A stretch of DNA of 11,346 nucleotides from NCBI GenBank assembly GCA_937936695.1, contig CALHCK010000054.1:1-11346 (forward strand), in the 5' to 3' direction. The stretch's first letter is position 1. Each line of letters begins with the position of its first letter. The notes beneath the pieces are model-generated. The model did not search any database, was not told the DNA's origin, and saw only the letters and a list, made by a program, of their open reading frames with translations. This document shows positions 1 to 6,848 of this stretch, in pieces. A program made the translations under genes and the position numbers. The stretch comes from an uncultured Polaribacter sp. GTDB taxonomy: Bacteria; Bacteroidota; Bacteroidia; Flavobacteriales; Flavobacteriaceae.

Positions 1-267
1 CCAGCAGTTTGTGGTTTACCAAGAGAAATTACAAAAGCATTTATTATTAAAAATGAAAATTACTCGAGATCTTTTTACACAGGTTTTTTAGGAGAATTAA
101 ATCAATCTAAAACAAAAACAGCACTTTTTGTAAATTTAAGATGTATGAGTGTAAAAGATAATAAAGCGAGTATTTATGTAGGTGGAGGTATTACTAAAGA
201 TAGTGAGCCAGAAAAAGAATGGTTAGAAACGGTATCTAAAAGCAAGACGATGAGTAGAATACTCTAA
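1..267 (+). CDS. menF: Isochorismate synthase (MenF/EntC type), C-terminal part only
   Basis: The reading frame is open from the first base to a TAA at 265-267, so the gene starts outside the window; 88 residues are visible. They match the end of the chorismate-binding domain: PAVCGLPRE at the left edge, then YTGFLGE, LFVNLRCM, and a final block with GGGIT, S-PEKEW and ET. In this family those last motifs hold Mg2+ and chorismate. The GLPRE and LRCM forms fit isochorismate synthases better than TrpE or PabB, which usually carry GAPK and IRT. The expected role is chorismate to isochorismate in the cytosol, the first committed step toward menaquinone in Bacteroidota. A strong hairpin terminator follows 41 bases after the stop. 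A siderophore-type EntC is the main alternative; the missing upstream neighbours would decide. Confidence 0.85.
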   Translation, partial: PAVCGLPREITKAFIIKNENYSRSFYTGFLGELNQSKTKTALFVNLRCMSVKDNKASIYVGGGITKDSEPEKEWLETVSKSKTMSRIL

Positions 268-308
268 ATACACTTTATAAGCATTAATATTACTGATTGA
301 TGATTTCA

Positions 309-352
309 TACAAAAAAGGGTTTAACTCAAATAAGTTAAACCCTTTTTTGTA
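309..352. terminator. Bidirectional intrinsic terminator between convergent genes
   Basis: The arms 309-327 and 334-352 are perfectly complementary over 19 bp around a 6-base loop (328-333). Each arm has GGG/CCC next to a run of six A or T, so a U-tract follows the GC part when read in either direction. It lies between the stop of the isochorismate synthase gene (267) and the stop of the minus-strand WG-repeat gene (371), and can end both transcripts. Confidence 0.9.
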
Positions 353-370
353 CAGAACAATTTATTTTAT

Positions 371-1588
371 TTAAAATTTTGGAGTATTTATTTTTTTCTT
401 AATAAGAGAAAGTTCTCCTTTAGAATTACAAAATCCTTCTATTCGTTTTGTGGAAAAACCAGAAGATACTTTTGAATAACCACTATTAAACTCACCCATA
501 CTTTTGTAATCAACAGAAATTAATTCTTTATTTATTGTGTTAAAAAGATAATAACTAGAGCTATTTCTTAGTCTAACAATATGATTTTCTTCTAATATGT
601 ATTTATTAAATCTTTTATAATTAATTATTTTTCTTAAAACATTAAGTTCTTTAAAACGATGAATAATCTTATTATTTTTATCGATTAAAAGGAAACCATT
701 ATCCATTTTATTATTTTCAAATTTACTTGTAATTTTAACTAATGCTATTCCGTTATGAAATTCACTAGCATATTCATAAGTAGGAGGGATTACAAGTTTT
801 CCTGTTTTATCTATGTAACCACATTTATTGTCTTGAGTTATAACTACGGCATAATTTTCAGAGAAATTACCAGGTTCCTTGGTAAATTTAAAATCAACAA
901 TTAGTTTACCTTGTTCATTAATAAACCCCCACTTTAATTTACCATCAATTAGTTTACTTAATTTAGATGTCTTATTTTTAAAAAAATTAACGTATCCAAT
1001 ATTTTTATGTAAAATACTGTCATTCTTAAAACTTTTTAAATAAGCAAACGGTTTATCATTTAAAGATGAAAATGAACTTTTAGGTTTAAATGTATGTAAG
1101 TATAATTCTTTACTTATAGGAGTAATTTCTTCATATCTTTTTAATTTATAATCATGACTTATTTTATTTCCTTTTGAATCAAAAAATTTATAAACAAAAT
1201 TTACGTTATCATTATCAAACTCTCCATTATAAGCACGTAATACATTATTAAAATTTCTTATAACATAGTTTTTTTCGTTAAAAATAGTTTTACCATTAGC
1301 GTCAATAATAGTGTTAAACTCTCTTTCATCTAATTCATTTGTATATGAATATTTTAGATTGGTGATGTATAAAGAATCTTTTGTGGCATTTATATTTTTT
1401 AAGAATTCACTTTCTGTAAACTCTTTACCTTTTGTATTAATGTAGTGTTTTGTCTTGTTTCTGAAAATCAGAGCATACCCTTCTTTGTTAAAATCTTCTA
1501 TTAAATCACAATTAATTTCTATTTGAGAGTAAGATTTTGTTAAACATATTAAGGTTATTAATATCAAAGTAATTTTTTCCTTTTTCAT
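371..1588 (-). CDS. Secreted WG-repeat protein of unknown function
   Basis: This is a 405-residue protein with a clear Sec signal peptide: K2, K3 and K5, a hydrophobic core at about 6-17, and probable cleavage near SYS-Q at 19-22. No membrane segment follows, so the mature protein is probably periplasmic or exported. At least two WG (KWG) repeats are plain: KWGFINEQGKLIVDFKF at about 219-235, and KCGYIDKTGKLVIPPTYEYA at about 255-274 followed by FHNGIALVKI. Weaker copies seem to lie at about 298-312 (GFLLIDKNN) and 384-394 (EGFCNSKGE), and the N-terminal half may hold very diverged ones. WG repeats are common in Bacteroidota proteins, but their role is generally unknown. The only ATG near the signal peptide is the one at 1588. 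The gene lies alone between two hairpin terminators, so it is probably transcribed singly. No enzyme motif is visible. Confidence 0.75.
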   Translation of the reverse strand: MKKEKITLILITLICLTKSYSQIEINCDLIEDFNKEGYALIFRNKTKHYINTKGKEFTESEFLKNINATKDSLYITNLKYSYTNELDEREFNTIIDANGKTIFNEKNYVIRNFNNVLRAYNGEFDNDNVNFVYKFFDSKGNKISHDYKLKRYEEITPISKELYLHTFKPKSSFSSLNDKPFAYLKSFKNDSILHKNIGYVNFFKNKTSKLSKLIDGKLKWGFINEQGKLIVDFKFTKEPGNFSENYAVVITQDNKCGYIDKTGKLVIPPTYEYASEFHNGIALVKITSKFENNKMDNGFLLIDKNNKIIHRFKELNVLRKIINYKRFNKYILEENHIVRLRNSSSYYLFNTINKELISVDYKSMGEFNSGYSKVSSGFSTKRIEGFCNSKGELSLIKKKINTPKF

Positions 1589-1601
1589 TTCTTTTTTGTT
1601 T

Positions 1602-1609
1602 TAAATGTA
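1602..1609 (-). promoter_or_regulatory. Possible -7 box for the WG-repeat gene
   Basis: Read on the minus strand this is TACATTTA, one base off the Bacteroidota -7 consensus TAnnTTTG and 13 bases before the ATG. No TTG is visible at the -33 distance, and the site touches the terminator hairpin of the upstream gene, so the call is weak. Confidence 0.3.
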
Positions 1610-1641
1610 AAAAAACGTAAATCTTTAGATTTACGTTTTTT
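1609..1641 (-). terminator. Intrinsic terminator of the PUR-family gene
   Basis: The arms 1610-1624 and 1627-1641 are complementary over 15 bp, which leaves a practical loop of four bases (TTTA, 1624-1627). On the minus strand the hairpin ends in a run of seven T. It lies 32 bases past the stop of the PUR-family gene and upstream of the WG-repeat gene. The plus-strand reading also ends in T, but no plus-strand gene reads into it. Confidence 0.85.
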
Positions 1642-1673
1642 AAGTTTTATAATATGTAAGTATTTTCTAAGAT

Positions 1674-2033
1674 TTATATATCATCAAAAGAAACATCAGT
1701 AAAATTTTGTGAAGAAGCTTCATCTGTAGTAATTTCTTCTTTTTTAAAGTCTTTTTGATGACGTTCGCTAATTACTTCGCTACCTTTTTCATTTAAAATA
1801 TAATCAGTTGCTTTGGTTAGCATTTCTTTAAAATCTGTAAAATCTTCTTTGTATAAATAGATTTTGTGTTTTTGATAGTGGAAAGTACCATCATCATGAG
1901 TAAATTTTTTACTCTCTGTAACCGTTAAATAATAATCGTTTGCTTTTGTTGCTCTAACGTCAAAAAAATAAGTTCTTCTTCCTGCTCTTAATACCTGAGA
2001 AAAAATCTCTTCCTGTTCAACTCTCTCTGCCAT
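1674..2033 (-). CDS. PUR-family (DUF3276) DNA/RNA-binding protein
   Basis: This is a small soluble protein of 119 residues with the features of the Bacteroidota DUF3276/PUR group, distant relatives of eukaryotic Pur-alpha and Borrelia BpuR. The conserved core is IFSQVLRAGRRTYFFDVR (about 10-27), then DYYLTVTESKKF (33-44), KHKIYLYKEDF (55-65) and F-EML-KATDYIL. This is the alternating strand-then-helix layout of a single PUR repeat (four strands and a helix); Arg and aromatic residues on the strands would contact single-stranded nucleic acid. The last 30 residues are acidic and low in complexity (EEITTDEASSQ), probably a disordered tail. One repeat implies that the protein must dimerise to build a full PUR domain. 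A good -7 box lies upstream and a terminator downstream, so it is probably one separate unit. Its cellular role in this phylum is inferred, not known to me. Confidence 0.85.
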   Translation of the reverse strand: MAERVEQEEIFSQVLRAGRRTYFFDVRATKANDYYLTVTESKKFTHDDGTFHYQKHKIYLYKEDFTDFKEMLTKATDYILNEKGSEVISERHQKDFKKEEITTDEASSQNFTDVSFDDI

Positions 2034-2076
2034 AATTCTTAGTAAATAGTATTTATTAATTGGTTTTATACTTTAA

Positions 2077-2084
2077 CAAATCTA
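2077..2084 (-). promoter_or_regulatory. -7 promoter box for the PUR-family gene
   Basis: The minus strand reads TAGATTTG, a full match to the Bacteroidota -7 consensus TAnnTTTG, 43 bases before the ATG at 2033. Transcription would begin near 2070 and give a leader of about 37 bases. I see no TTG at the -33 distance. The box lies between this gene and the upstream ABC exporter gene, so the PUR-family gene can be expressed independently. Confidence 0.55.
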
Positions 2085-2114
2085 ATAAAATATTTTTTGT
2101 AGTTGTGTTAAAGA

Positions 2115-3869
2115 TTAAAAATCTTTTTCTAAAAGTTGTTGCTCATACAAATCTTTATAATACCCGTTTTGCGTTATTAATTGATTATGAGTTCCTTGTT
2201 GTGCTATTTTACCTTGGTCTAAAACAATAATTTTATCGGCATTTTTAGCAGAAGAAACACGATGACTAATAATAAAGGTGGTAATATTTTTAGAAACTTG
2301 TTCTAGATTAGATAAGATTTTTTCTTCGGTTTCTGTGTCTACAGCAGACAAGCAATCATCAAAAATTAAAATTTTAGGCTGTTTTATAATCGCTCTAGCA
2401 ATAGATACACGTTGTTTTTGTCCGCCAGAAAGTGTAACACCACGTTCACCTAAAATAGTTTTGTAACCTTTAGGAAAATTAACAATATTTTTATGTACAT
2501 CGGCATTTTTTGCAGCTGCTATAATTTCTTCTTCTGTAGCATTTTCTTTACCAAATTTAATGTTGTCTTCTATGCTTTCAGAAAAAAGAAAAGGGTCTTG
2601 GGGTACAAATCCAATTTGGTTTCTTACATCATTTAAATTGGCATTTTTAATAGGATTTTCATCTAAAAGAATTTCTCCTTCTCTAGTATCGTACAATCTA
2701 GAGATTAATTCTATAATAGTAGATTTACCTGAGCCAGTTTTACCTAAAATAGCTAATGTTTCTCCTGATTTTACAGAAAAGTTAATATTTTTTAAAGCAG
2801 TTATATTTGTGTCATCATAAGTAAAAGTTACATCTTTAAAAGTAACATTACCATGTAATTCTGTAGCCTCATTATTAGTATTTCTAATTTCAGGAACTTG
2901 TTTTAAAAACTCATTGATTCTTGCTTGCGAAGCTTCTGCTTGCTGAATAATAGAAGTAACCCAACCTACAACTGCCACTGGCCACGTTAAAATGTTTACG
3001 TAAAGCATAAACTCTATAATGGTACCAATTTGTATTTCGCCATTTATATACTGTTTACCGCCAATGTAAATTACGAGTATGTTACTAATTCCAATCAACA
3101 AAATCATTAACGGAAAAAATAAAGCGTTAGCTTTTTGTAGGTGTATGTTTTTTTCTTTGCTTTCGTCTGCAATTTCATCAAAACTTTCCGTAATAGAAGC
3201 CTCTATACCGTAAGATTTTACAACATTAATTCCAGAGAAAAATTCTTGATTAAAAGTTGTTAATTTAGAAAGATATTCTTGTACAACGGTACTTCTTTTA
3301 TGAATGACTTTACTTAAAATAAAAATTGATAAAGAAAGTAGCGGAAAAGGTATTAGCGTGTACATGGTTAGTGTAACATCTATACTAATCATTTGCGTAA
3401 AACCTACACCAAAAAGTACAATCATGTTCATGCTATACATAATTGCTGGTCCTACATACATTCTTACTTTACCAACATCTTCAGAGATACGATTCATTAA
3501 ATCTCCTGTTCTGTTTTTTTTGTAAAAATTAACAGAGAGTCTTTGGTATTGCTGGTAGATTTCGTTTTTAAGATCGAACTCTATTAATCTAGAAGTTACA
3601 ATAATAGTCTGACGCATTAAAAAAGTAAAGAAACCAGAAAGTATTGCTACCGCTACAATAATCAATACATTTATAAATAGTTGATGTTTTACCTCTTCTA
3701 AATTGGTAATTGTTCCGTTTTGGTAGTCTTCTACAACGTTTAGGGTTTGACCTACTATTTGTGGTACTTTTAGAGCTAAAAATTTAGATAGAATTGTAAT
3801 AACAATTCCTATTAATATCCGCCATTTATATTTAGAGAAATATTTGTTTACGTATTTTAATTCTTTCAA
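2115..3869 (-). CDS. ABC exporter half-transporter (fused membrane and ATPase domains) with Asp in place of catalytic Glu
   Basis: This is a 584-residue type IV (MsbA/MdlA-like) exporter subunit. The transmembrane domain spans about 15-310 with likely helices near 16-34, 64-84, 140-160, 165-187, 250-270 and 282-306. The ATPase domain (about 340-575) has Walker A GKTGSGKST (376-384), Q-loop Q424, signature LSGGQ (480-484), Walker B LIFDD (501-505), D-loop SAVD and switch H536. Residue 505, right after the Walker B Asp, is Asp rather than the catalytic Glu. This is typical of the weak-site half of heterodimeric exporters such as MdlA, BmrC (YheI) and TM287. The start is TTG at 3867-3869: an in-frame stop lies seven codons upstream and the first internal Met is near residue 85. 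The substrate is unknown; lipids or drugs are usual in the family. No second ABC subunit is adjacent. Confidence 0.9.
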   Translation of the reverse strand: MKELKYVNKYFSKYKWRILIGIVITILSKFLALKVPQIVGQTLNVVEDYQNGTITNLEEVKHQLFINVLIIVAVAILSGFFTFLMRQTIIVTSRLIEFDLKNEIYQQYQRLSVNFYKKNRTGDLMNRISEDVGKVRMYVGPAIMYSMNMIVLFGVGFTQMISIDVTLTMYTLIPFPLLSLSIFILSKVIHKRSTVVQEYLSKLTTFNQEFFSGINVVKSYGIEASITESFDEIADESKEKNIHLQKANALFFPLMILLIGISNILVIYIGGKQYINGEIQIGTIIEFMLYVNILTWPVAVVGWVTSIIQQAEASQARINEFLKQVPEIRNTNNEATELHGNVTFKDVTFTYDDTNITALKNINFSVKSGETLAILGKTGSGKSTIIELISRLYDTREGEILLDENPIKNANLNDVRNQIGFVPQDPFLFSESIEDNIKFGKENATEEEIIAAAKNADVHKNIVNFPKGYKTILGERGVTLSGGQKQRVSIARAIIKQPKILIFDDCLSAVDTETEEKILSNLEQVSKNITTFIISHRVSSAKNADKIIVLDQGKIAQQGTHNQLITQNGYYKDLYEQQLLEKDF

Positions 3870-3975
3870 AAGGGTGGTTTTTAGCTTTTAAATGATTTAC
3901 GAAGATACAAGATAAAGGCAGAAAATTTTCTTAAAAAAGAATTAAAAAGCATCAAGAATAAAAATAAAATAACCT

Positions 3976-3983
3976 TACTTTTG
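3976..3983 (+). promoter_or_regulatory. -7 promoter box for nusB
   Basis: TACTTTTG matches the Bacteroidota consensus TAnnTTTG exactly and lies 31 bases before the ATG at 4015, so the leader would be about 25 bases. No TTG is seen at the -33 distance. It lies in the 145-base divergent region between the ABC exporter and nusB. Confidence 0.6.
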
Positions 3984-4014
3984 CAAAGAAAAATTATTCA
4001 AGTTCTTTATAAAG

Positions 4015-4953
4015 ATGATTAACAGAAGACATATTCGAGTTAAAGTAATGCAATCTGTATACGCAATGTTACAGTCTCATAATGATGATATCGTTAGAGA
4101 AGAAAAATTTTTAAAGCATAGCATTTTAAAAATGCTAGATTTATATGTTTTAAACTTTCAATTATTAGTGGAAGTTCAAAAATTAGCATCTAAAAAAATA
4201 GCTCTTTCTAAAAAGAAAATATTAGCTACAGAACAAGATTTAAAACCCAATACAAAATTTATAGATAATAAGTTAATTAATGCTATTGCAGAAAGCGTAA
4301 GTGTAGAGGGATATATAGAACTTAATAATTTAACACACTGGGAAGAAAATGATGAGTATGTTAAAATTATTTTTGATGAATTACAGAAAAGTGATTTGTA
4401 TAAAAAATATTTAGATACTGTAGAAGATTCTTTTAAAGTAGATAAGGCTTTTGTAATTGATTTTTTTAAAGAAATTGTGGCTCCTAATGAAAAATTAGCT
4501 GAGTATTATGAAGATAAAATGATTTCTTGGGTAGATGATATACCTTTTGTAAATACTTGGGTGGTTAAAACGTTAAGTAAGCAAAAACAAAACGGTTTGT
4601 TTGTTTTAGGTAAATTGTATAAAGATAAAGACGATGAAGATTTTGTGTCTGATTTGTTTAGAAAAACAATTTTAAAACAAAAAGAATACGAAAAGGATAT
4701 AGAAGAAAAAACTCCTAATTGGGAATCTGATAGAATTGCAGAAATAGACATGATTTTAATTAAAATGGCTATTACAGAGTTTGTTAACTTTCCATCGATA
4801 CCAACAAGAGTAACAATTAATGAGTTTATAGAAATTTCTAAAGATTATTCTACAGAAAAAAGTAGCTACTTTATAAATGGTGTTTTAGATAGAATTTCTA
4901 AAGAATTTATAAGTAATAAAAGAATTGTAAAAATAGGTAGAGGACTACTTTAA
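4015..4953 (+). CDS. nusB: Transcription antitermination factor NusB, long Bacteroidota form
   Basis: NusB binds boxA RNA with ribosomal protein S10 (NusE) in the antitermination complex that keeps RNA polymerase moving through rRNA operons. The protein has 312 residues against about 140 in E. coli. The NusB signature is split between the two ends. The N-terminus reads MINRRHIRVKVMQSVYAMLQ (1-20), where the basic RRHIRVK stretch fits the RNA-binding helix. The C-terminal part (about 236-297) has NWESDRIAEIDMILIKMAI, then PTRVTINEFIEISKDYST and FINGVLDRI, the usual end of the NusB fold. The middle (about 45-180) is helical and charged, rich in Lys and Glu, and has no counterpart in the short form. 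The ATG follows a good -7 box. The next gene lies 69 bases downstream with its own promoter, and no terminator lies between them. Confidence 0.92.
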   Translation: MINRRHIRVKVMQSVYAMLQSHNDDIVREEKFLKHSILKMLDLYVLNFQLLVEVQKLASKKIALSKKKILATEQDLKPNTKFIDNKLINAIAESVSVEGYIELNNLTHWEENDEYVKIIFDELQKSDLYKKYLDTVEDSFKVDKAFVIDFFKEIVAPNEKLAEYYEDKMISWVDDIPFVNTWVVKTLSKQKQNGLFVLGKLYKDKDDEDFVSDLFRKTILKQKEYEKDIEEKTPNWESDRIAEIDMILIKMAITEFVNFPSIPTRVTINEFIEISKDYSTEKSSYFINGVLDRISKEFISNKRIVKIGRGLL

Positions 4954-4962
4954 AATCGATTA

Positions 4963-4992
4963 TTGATTAAACTGAATATTTTATTATTTTTA
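4963..4992 (+). promoter_or_regulatory. Bacteroidota-type -33/-7 promoter for the DUF1573-yajC pair
   Basis: A TTG at 4963-4965 is followed after 19 bases by TATTTTTA (4985-4992). This fits the consensus TTG-N17-23-TAnnTTTG except for the last base. It is the only site in the window with both elements at proper spacing. Transcription would start near 4998-5000, giving a leader of about 24 bases that is A-rich and has no Shine-Dalgarno sequence. Confidence 0.6.
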
Positions 4993-5022
4993 CGGACGAT
5001 AAATAACTAAATAATTATAAAA

Positions 5023-5484
5023 ATGAAAAGAATAACAATTTTATTGGCTCTAGCAGTAATTTCTTTTTCTGCATGCAAAGATTCTGGAAAGGCATCAAAT
5101 AAAGTAAATAAAGAAAACTTAAACAATGCTTTAAACAGAGATGCCGAAATTAAAAAAGGAACAGCTTCTATTGCTTTTGATAATAAAGTGTATGATTTTG
5201 GTACCGTAAATGAAGGAGATATTGTTGAAACTGAATTTAAATTAACAAATACTGGTAAAACAGATTTAGTAATTACAAATGCTCAGGGTTCTTGTGGTTG
5301 TACGGTTCCTCAGTGGCCTAAAGAGGCTATTAAACCAGGAGAATCTTCTGGAATTAAAGTAAAATTTAATACATCCGGTAAGCCAAACAGACAACAAAAA
5401 ACCGTTACTTTAACAACTAACACAGAGGCTGGTAGAGAAGTTTTAACAGTAAAAGGTAACGTAACACCTAAACCAAAGAAATAA
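5023..5484 (+). CDS. DUF1573 lipoprotein
   Basis: This is a 153-residue lipoprotein. Residues 1-17 are a lipoprotein signal with K2 and R3, a hydrophobic stretch and the lipobox FSAC; C18 would be lipidated. After a flexible Lys- and Asn-rich linker (19-48) comes one DUF1573 domain (about 50-150): YDFGTVNEGD, then ETEFKLTNTGKTDLVITNAQGSCGC, TVPQWPKEAI-PGES, and a final strand ending in VKGNV. The pattern resembles ASPM-SPD-2-Hydin/immunoglobulin-like folds, in which a G-CGCT motif follows the long strand. The molecular role is unknown; members are widespread in Bacteroidota as one to several domains. The stop overlaps the start of yajC by one base (TAATG), so the two are translationally coupled and made together. 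Confidence 0.88.
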   Translation: MKRITILLALAVISFSACKDSGKASNKVNKENLNNALNRDAEIKKGTASIAFDNKVYDFGTVNEGDIVETEFKLTNTGKTDLVITNAQGSCGCTVPQWPKEAIKPGESSGIKVKFNTSGKPNRQQKTVTLTTNTEAGREVLTVKGNVTPKPKK

Positions 5485-5804
5485 TGAATTTTAATGTAAT
5501 TTTTTTACAAAAAGCTGTAGGGTCTTTAATGAGTATGCTGCCGATTATAGCTATGATAGCAGTGTTTTATTTTTTTATAATAAGACCACATAGGAAACGT
5601 CAGAAAAAAGAAAAAGCTTTTCAGGCAGAAATTAAAAGAGGTGCTAAAGTGGTAACTTCTAGTGGTATTCATGGTAAAATAGCAGAAATTAATGATACTG
5701 ATAATACAATAACTATAGAAACAGGAGCAGGTAAAATTAAGTTTGAACGTTCTGCAATTTCTATGGAGTTAAGCACAAAAGGCTTAGTAACAGCAAAAAA
5801 ATAA
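5484..5804 (+). CDS. yajC: YajC, Sec translocon accessory subunit
   Basis: YajC is a small inner-membrane protein that associates with SecDF in the Sec translocon. The protein has 106 residues, near the usual length. One membrane helix lies at about 15-33 (SMLPIIAMIAVFYFFIIRP), and the family's IIRP-HRKRQKKEKAF motif follows directly, marking the cytosolic side. The cytosolic domain (about 48-95) has the characteristic GAKVVTSSGIHGKIAEI-D-D-TITIE pattern of small beta strands. The ATG shares its A with the TAA of the DUF1573 gene. A hairpin terminator follows 22 bases after the stop, so this is the last gene of the unit. Confidence 0.95.
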   Translation: MNFNVIFLQKAVGSLMSMLPIIAMIAVFYFFIIRPHRKRQKKEKAFQAEIKRGAKVVTSSGIHGKIAEINDTDNTITIETGAGKIKFERSAISMELSTKGLVTAKK

Positions 5805-5826
5805 TTACATACTTTAAAGTATAAAT

Positions 5827-5869
5827 AAAGTGAGCTTTTTCTTTTTAGAATAAGCTCACTTTTTTTTTA
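5827..5869 (+). terminator. Intrinsic terminator after yajC
   Basis: Arms 5827-5837 and 5852-5862 pair over 11 bp (core AGTGAGCTT/AAGCTCACT). The stem extends past one T-T mismatch by four more pairs (5839-5842 with 5847-5850) to a TTTT loop. A run of nine T (5860-5868) follows the stem. It ends the nusB/DUF1573/yajC transcript. Confidence 0.9.
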
Positions 5870-5909
5870 ATACGCTTTTGTGTAGATTGCGTAAAAATCT
5901 CTGTAAATT

Positions 5910-6848
5910 TTGAGTAAGACAAAAAAAATATCAAAGAGTTTTATAGGCTTTTTAATAGTATCTATTCTTATTTGGTTGTTAATTACTTTATCTAAAGAAT
6001 ATAAGGCACTATTAACGCTTTCTGTAAGTTATACCAATATTCCTACAAATAAACTTTTTAAAAAAGAACCTATAAAAGAGTTAGATGTTTTTGTAAAATC
6101 TACAGGTTTTAAAATTTTAAGTGCTAGATTATCTGATAAAAATATAGCAATAGATGCTAATGATTTACGTAAAAAAACAGATACTACATTTTATCTATTA
6201 ACAGAAAAGATAAAAAATAAAATAAATAAACAACTTCCTTCTGGTGTTGTTTTACACGAAATATTAAAGGACACTATTTTGTTAGATATTGGTACCTTAA
6301 CATCAAAAAAAGTGCCTGTAAAGCCTAATTTAAAAATTAATTATCGCATTGGTTATGACAACTCTTCAGAATTACAAATTATACCTGACAGTATCATAAT
6401 ATCAGGTGCAGAGTCTAAAATAAACAAAGTTAAAGCACTTTTTTTAGAACCTCTTGTTTTGCAGAATGTAATGTCTAACTTTTCTAAATCTGTAAAAGTA
6501 TTAGTTCCTAAAAATTTAGAGAAAACTAAAATTAGTACCGCTACAGTAACTATTAAAGGAAATGTAGAAAAATATACAGAGGGTAGAGTAGAAGTGCCTT
6601 TTAAGGTAATAAATTTACCTAAAGAAGTTAATTTAACAACGTTAAATAAAACTGTAGAAGTTGTTTTTGTTGTTGGTTTATCTAATTTTAATAAAATAGA
6701 CACTAATTTTTTTAAAGTAATTTGCGACTATAATGTGGCAAAAAATAATAATTTAAATTATTTAATACCCAAGGGAACTACAACATCTAATTTATTTAAG
6801 AGTTATAAAGTATTACCCAATAAAATAGATTTTTTAATTCATAAATAA
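5910..6848 (+). CDS. YbbR-domain (CdaR-like) membrane-anchored protein
   Basis: The protein has 312 residues. A basic N-terminus (KTKKISKS) leads into one membrane helix at about 11-27 (FIGFLIVSILIWLLITL). The rest would lie outside the inner membrane and is mostly beta strand. It has the look of repeated YbbR domains: YTNIPTNKLFKKEPIKELDVFVKSTG early, and later short blocks of PVKPNLKINYRIGY, PDSIIISGAESKINKV and VEVPFKVINLP, each a YbbR-like motif ending before a Val-rich strand. In Firmicutes a YbbR protein, CdaR, regulates the diadenylate cyclase CdaA; no cyclase gene lies here. In Bacteroidota a YbbR-like protein is often seen just before coaE, as here. The start is TTG at 5910-5912: an in-frame stop lies two codons upstream and no ATG lies anywhere near. 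The stop abuts the coaE ATG, so the two are coupled. Confidence 0.75.
   Translation: MSKTKKISKSFIGFLIVSILIWLLITLSKEYKALLTLSVSYTNIPTNKLFKKEPIKELDVFVKSTGFKILSARLSDKNIAIDANDLRKKTDTTFYLLTEKIKNKINKQLPSGVVLHEILKDTILLDIGTLTSKKVPVKPNLKINYRIGYDNSSELQIIPDSIIISGAESKINKVKALFLEPLVLQNVMSNFSKSVKVLVPKNLEKTKISTATVTIKGNVEKYTEGRVEVPFKVINLPKEVNLTTLNKTVEVVFVVGLSNFNKIDTNFFKVICDYNVAKNNNLNYLIPKGTTTSNLFKSYKVLPNKIDFLIHK

Noticed and set aside
2111..2127. Hairpin AAAGATT-TTT-AATCTTT at the end of the ABC gene as a terminator
   Set aside because: It is AT-only apart from one GC pair, spans the stop codon, and is not followed by a T run on the minus strand.
2278..3525. Plus-strand open frames inside the ABC exporter gene (2278-2466, 2560-2820, 3304-3525)
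   Set aside because: They lie wholly within the minus-strand exporter, whose domains are unmistakable, and have no promoter or family motif.
4506..4751. Minus-strand open frame inside nusB
   Set aside because: It is antisense to the recognisable NusB C-terminal region, has a low-complexity Ser-rich translation, and has no start signal.
6353..6703. Minus-strand open frame inside the YbbR gene
   Set aside because: It is the complement of a well-supported coding frame and has a Thr/Leu-rich translation without motifs.
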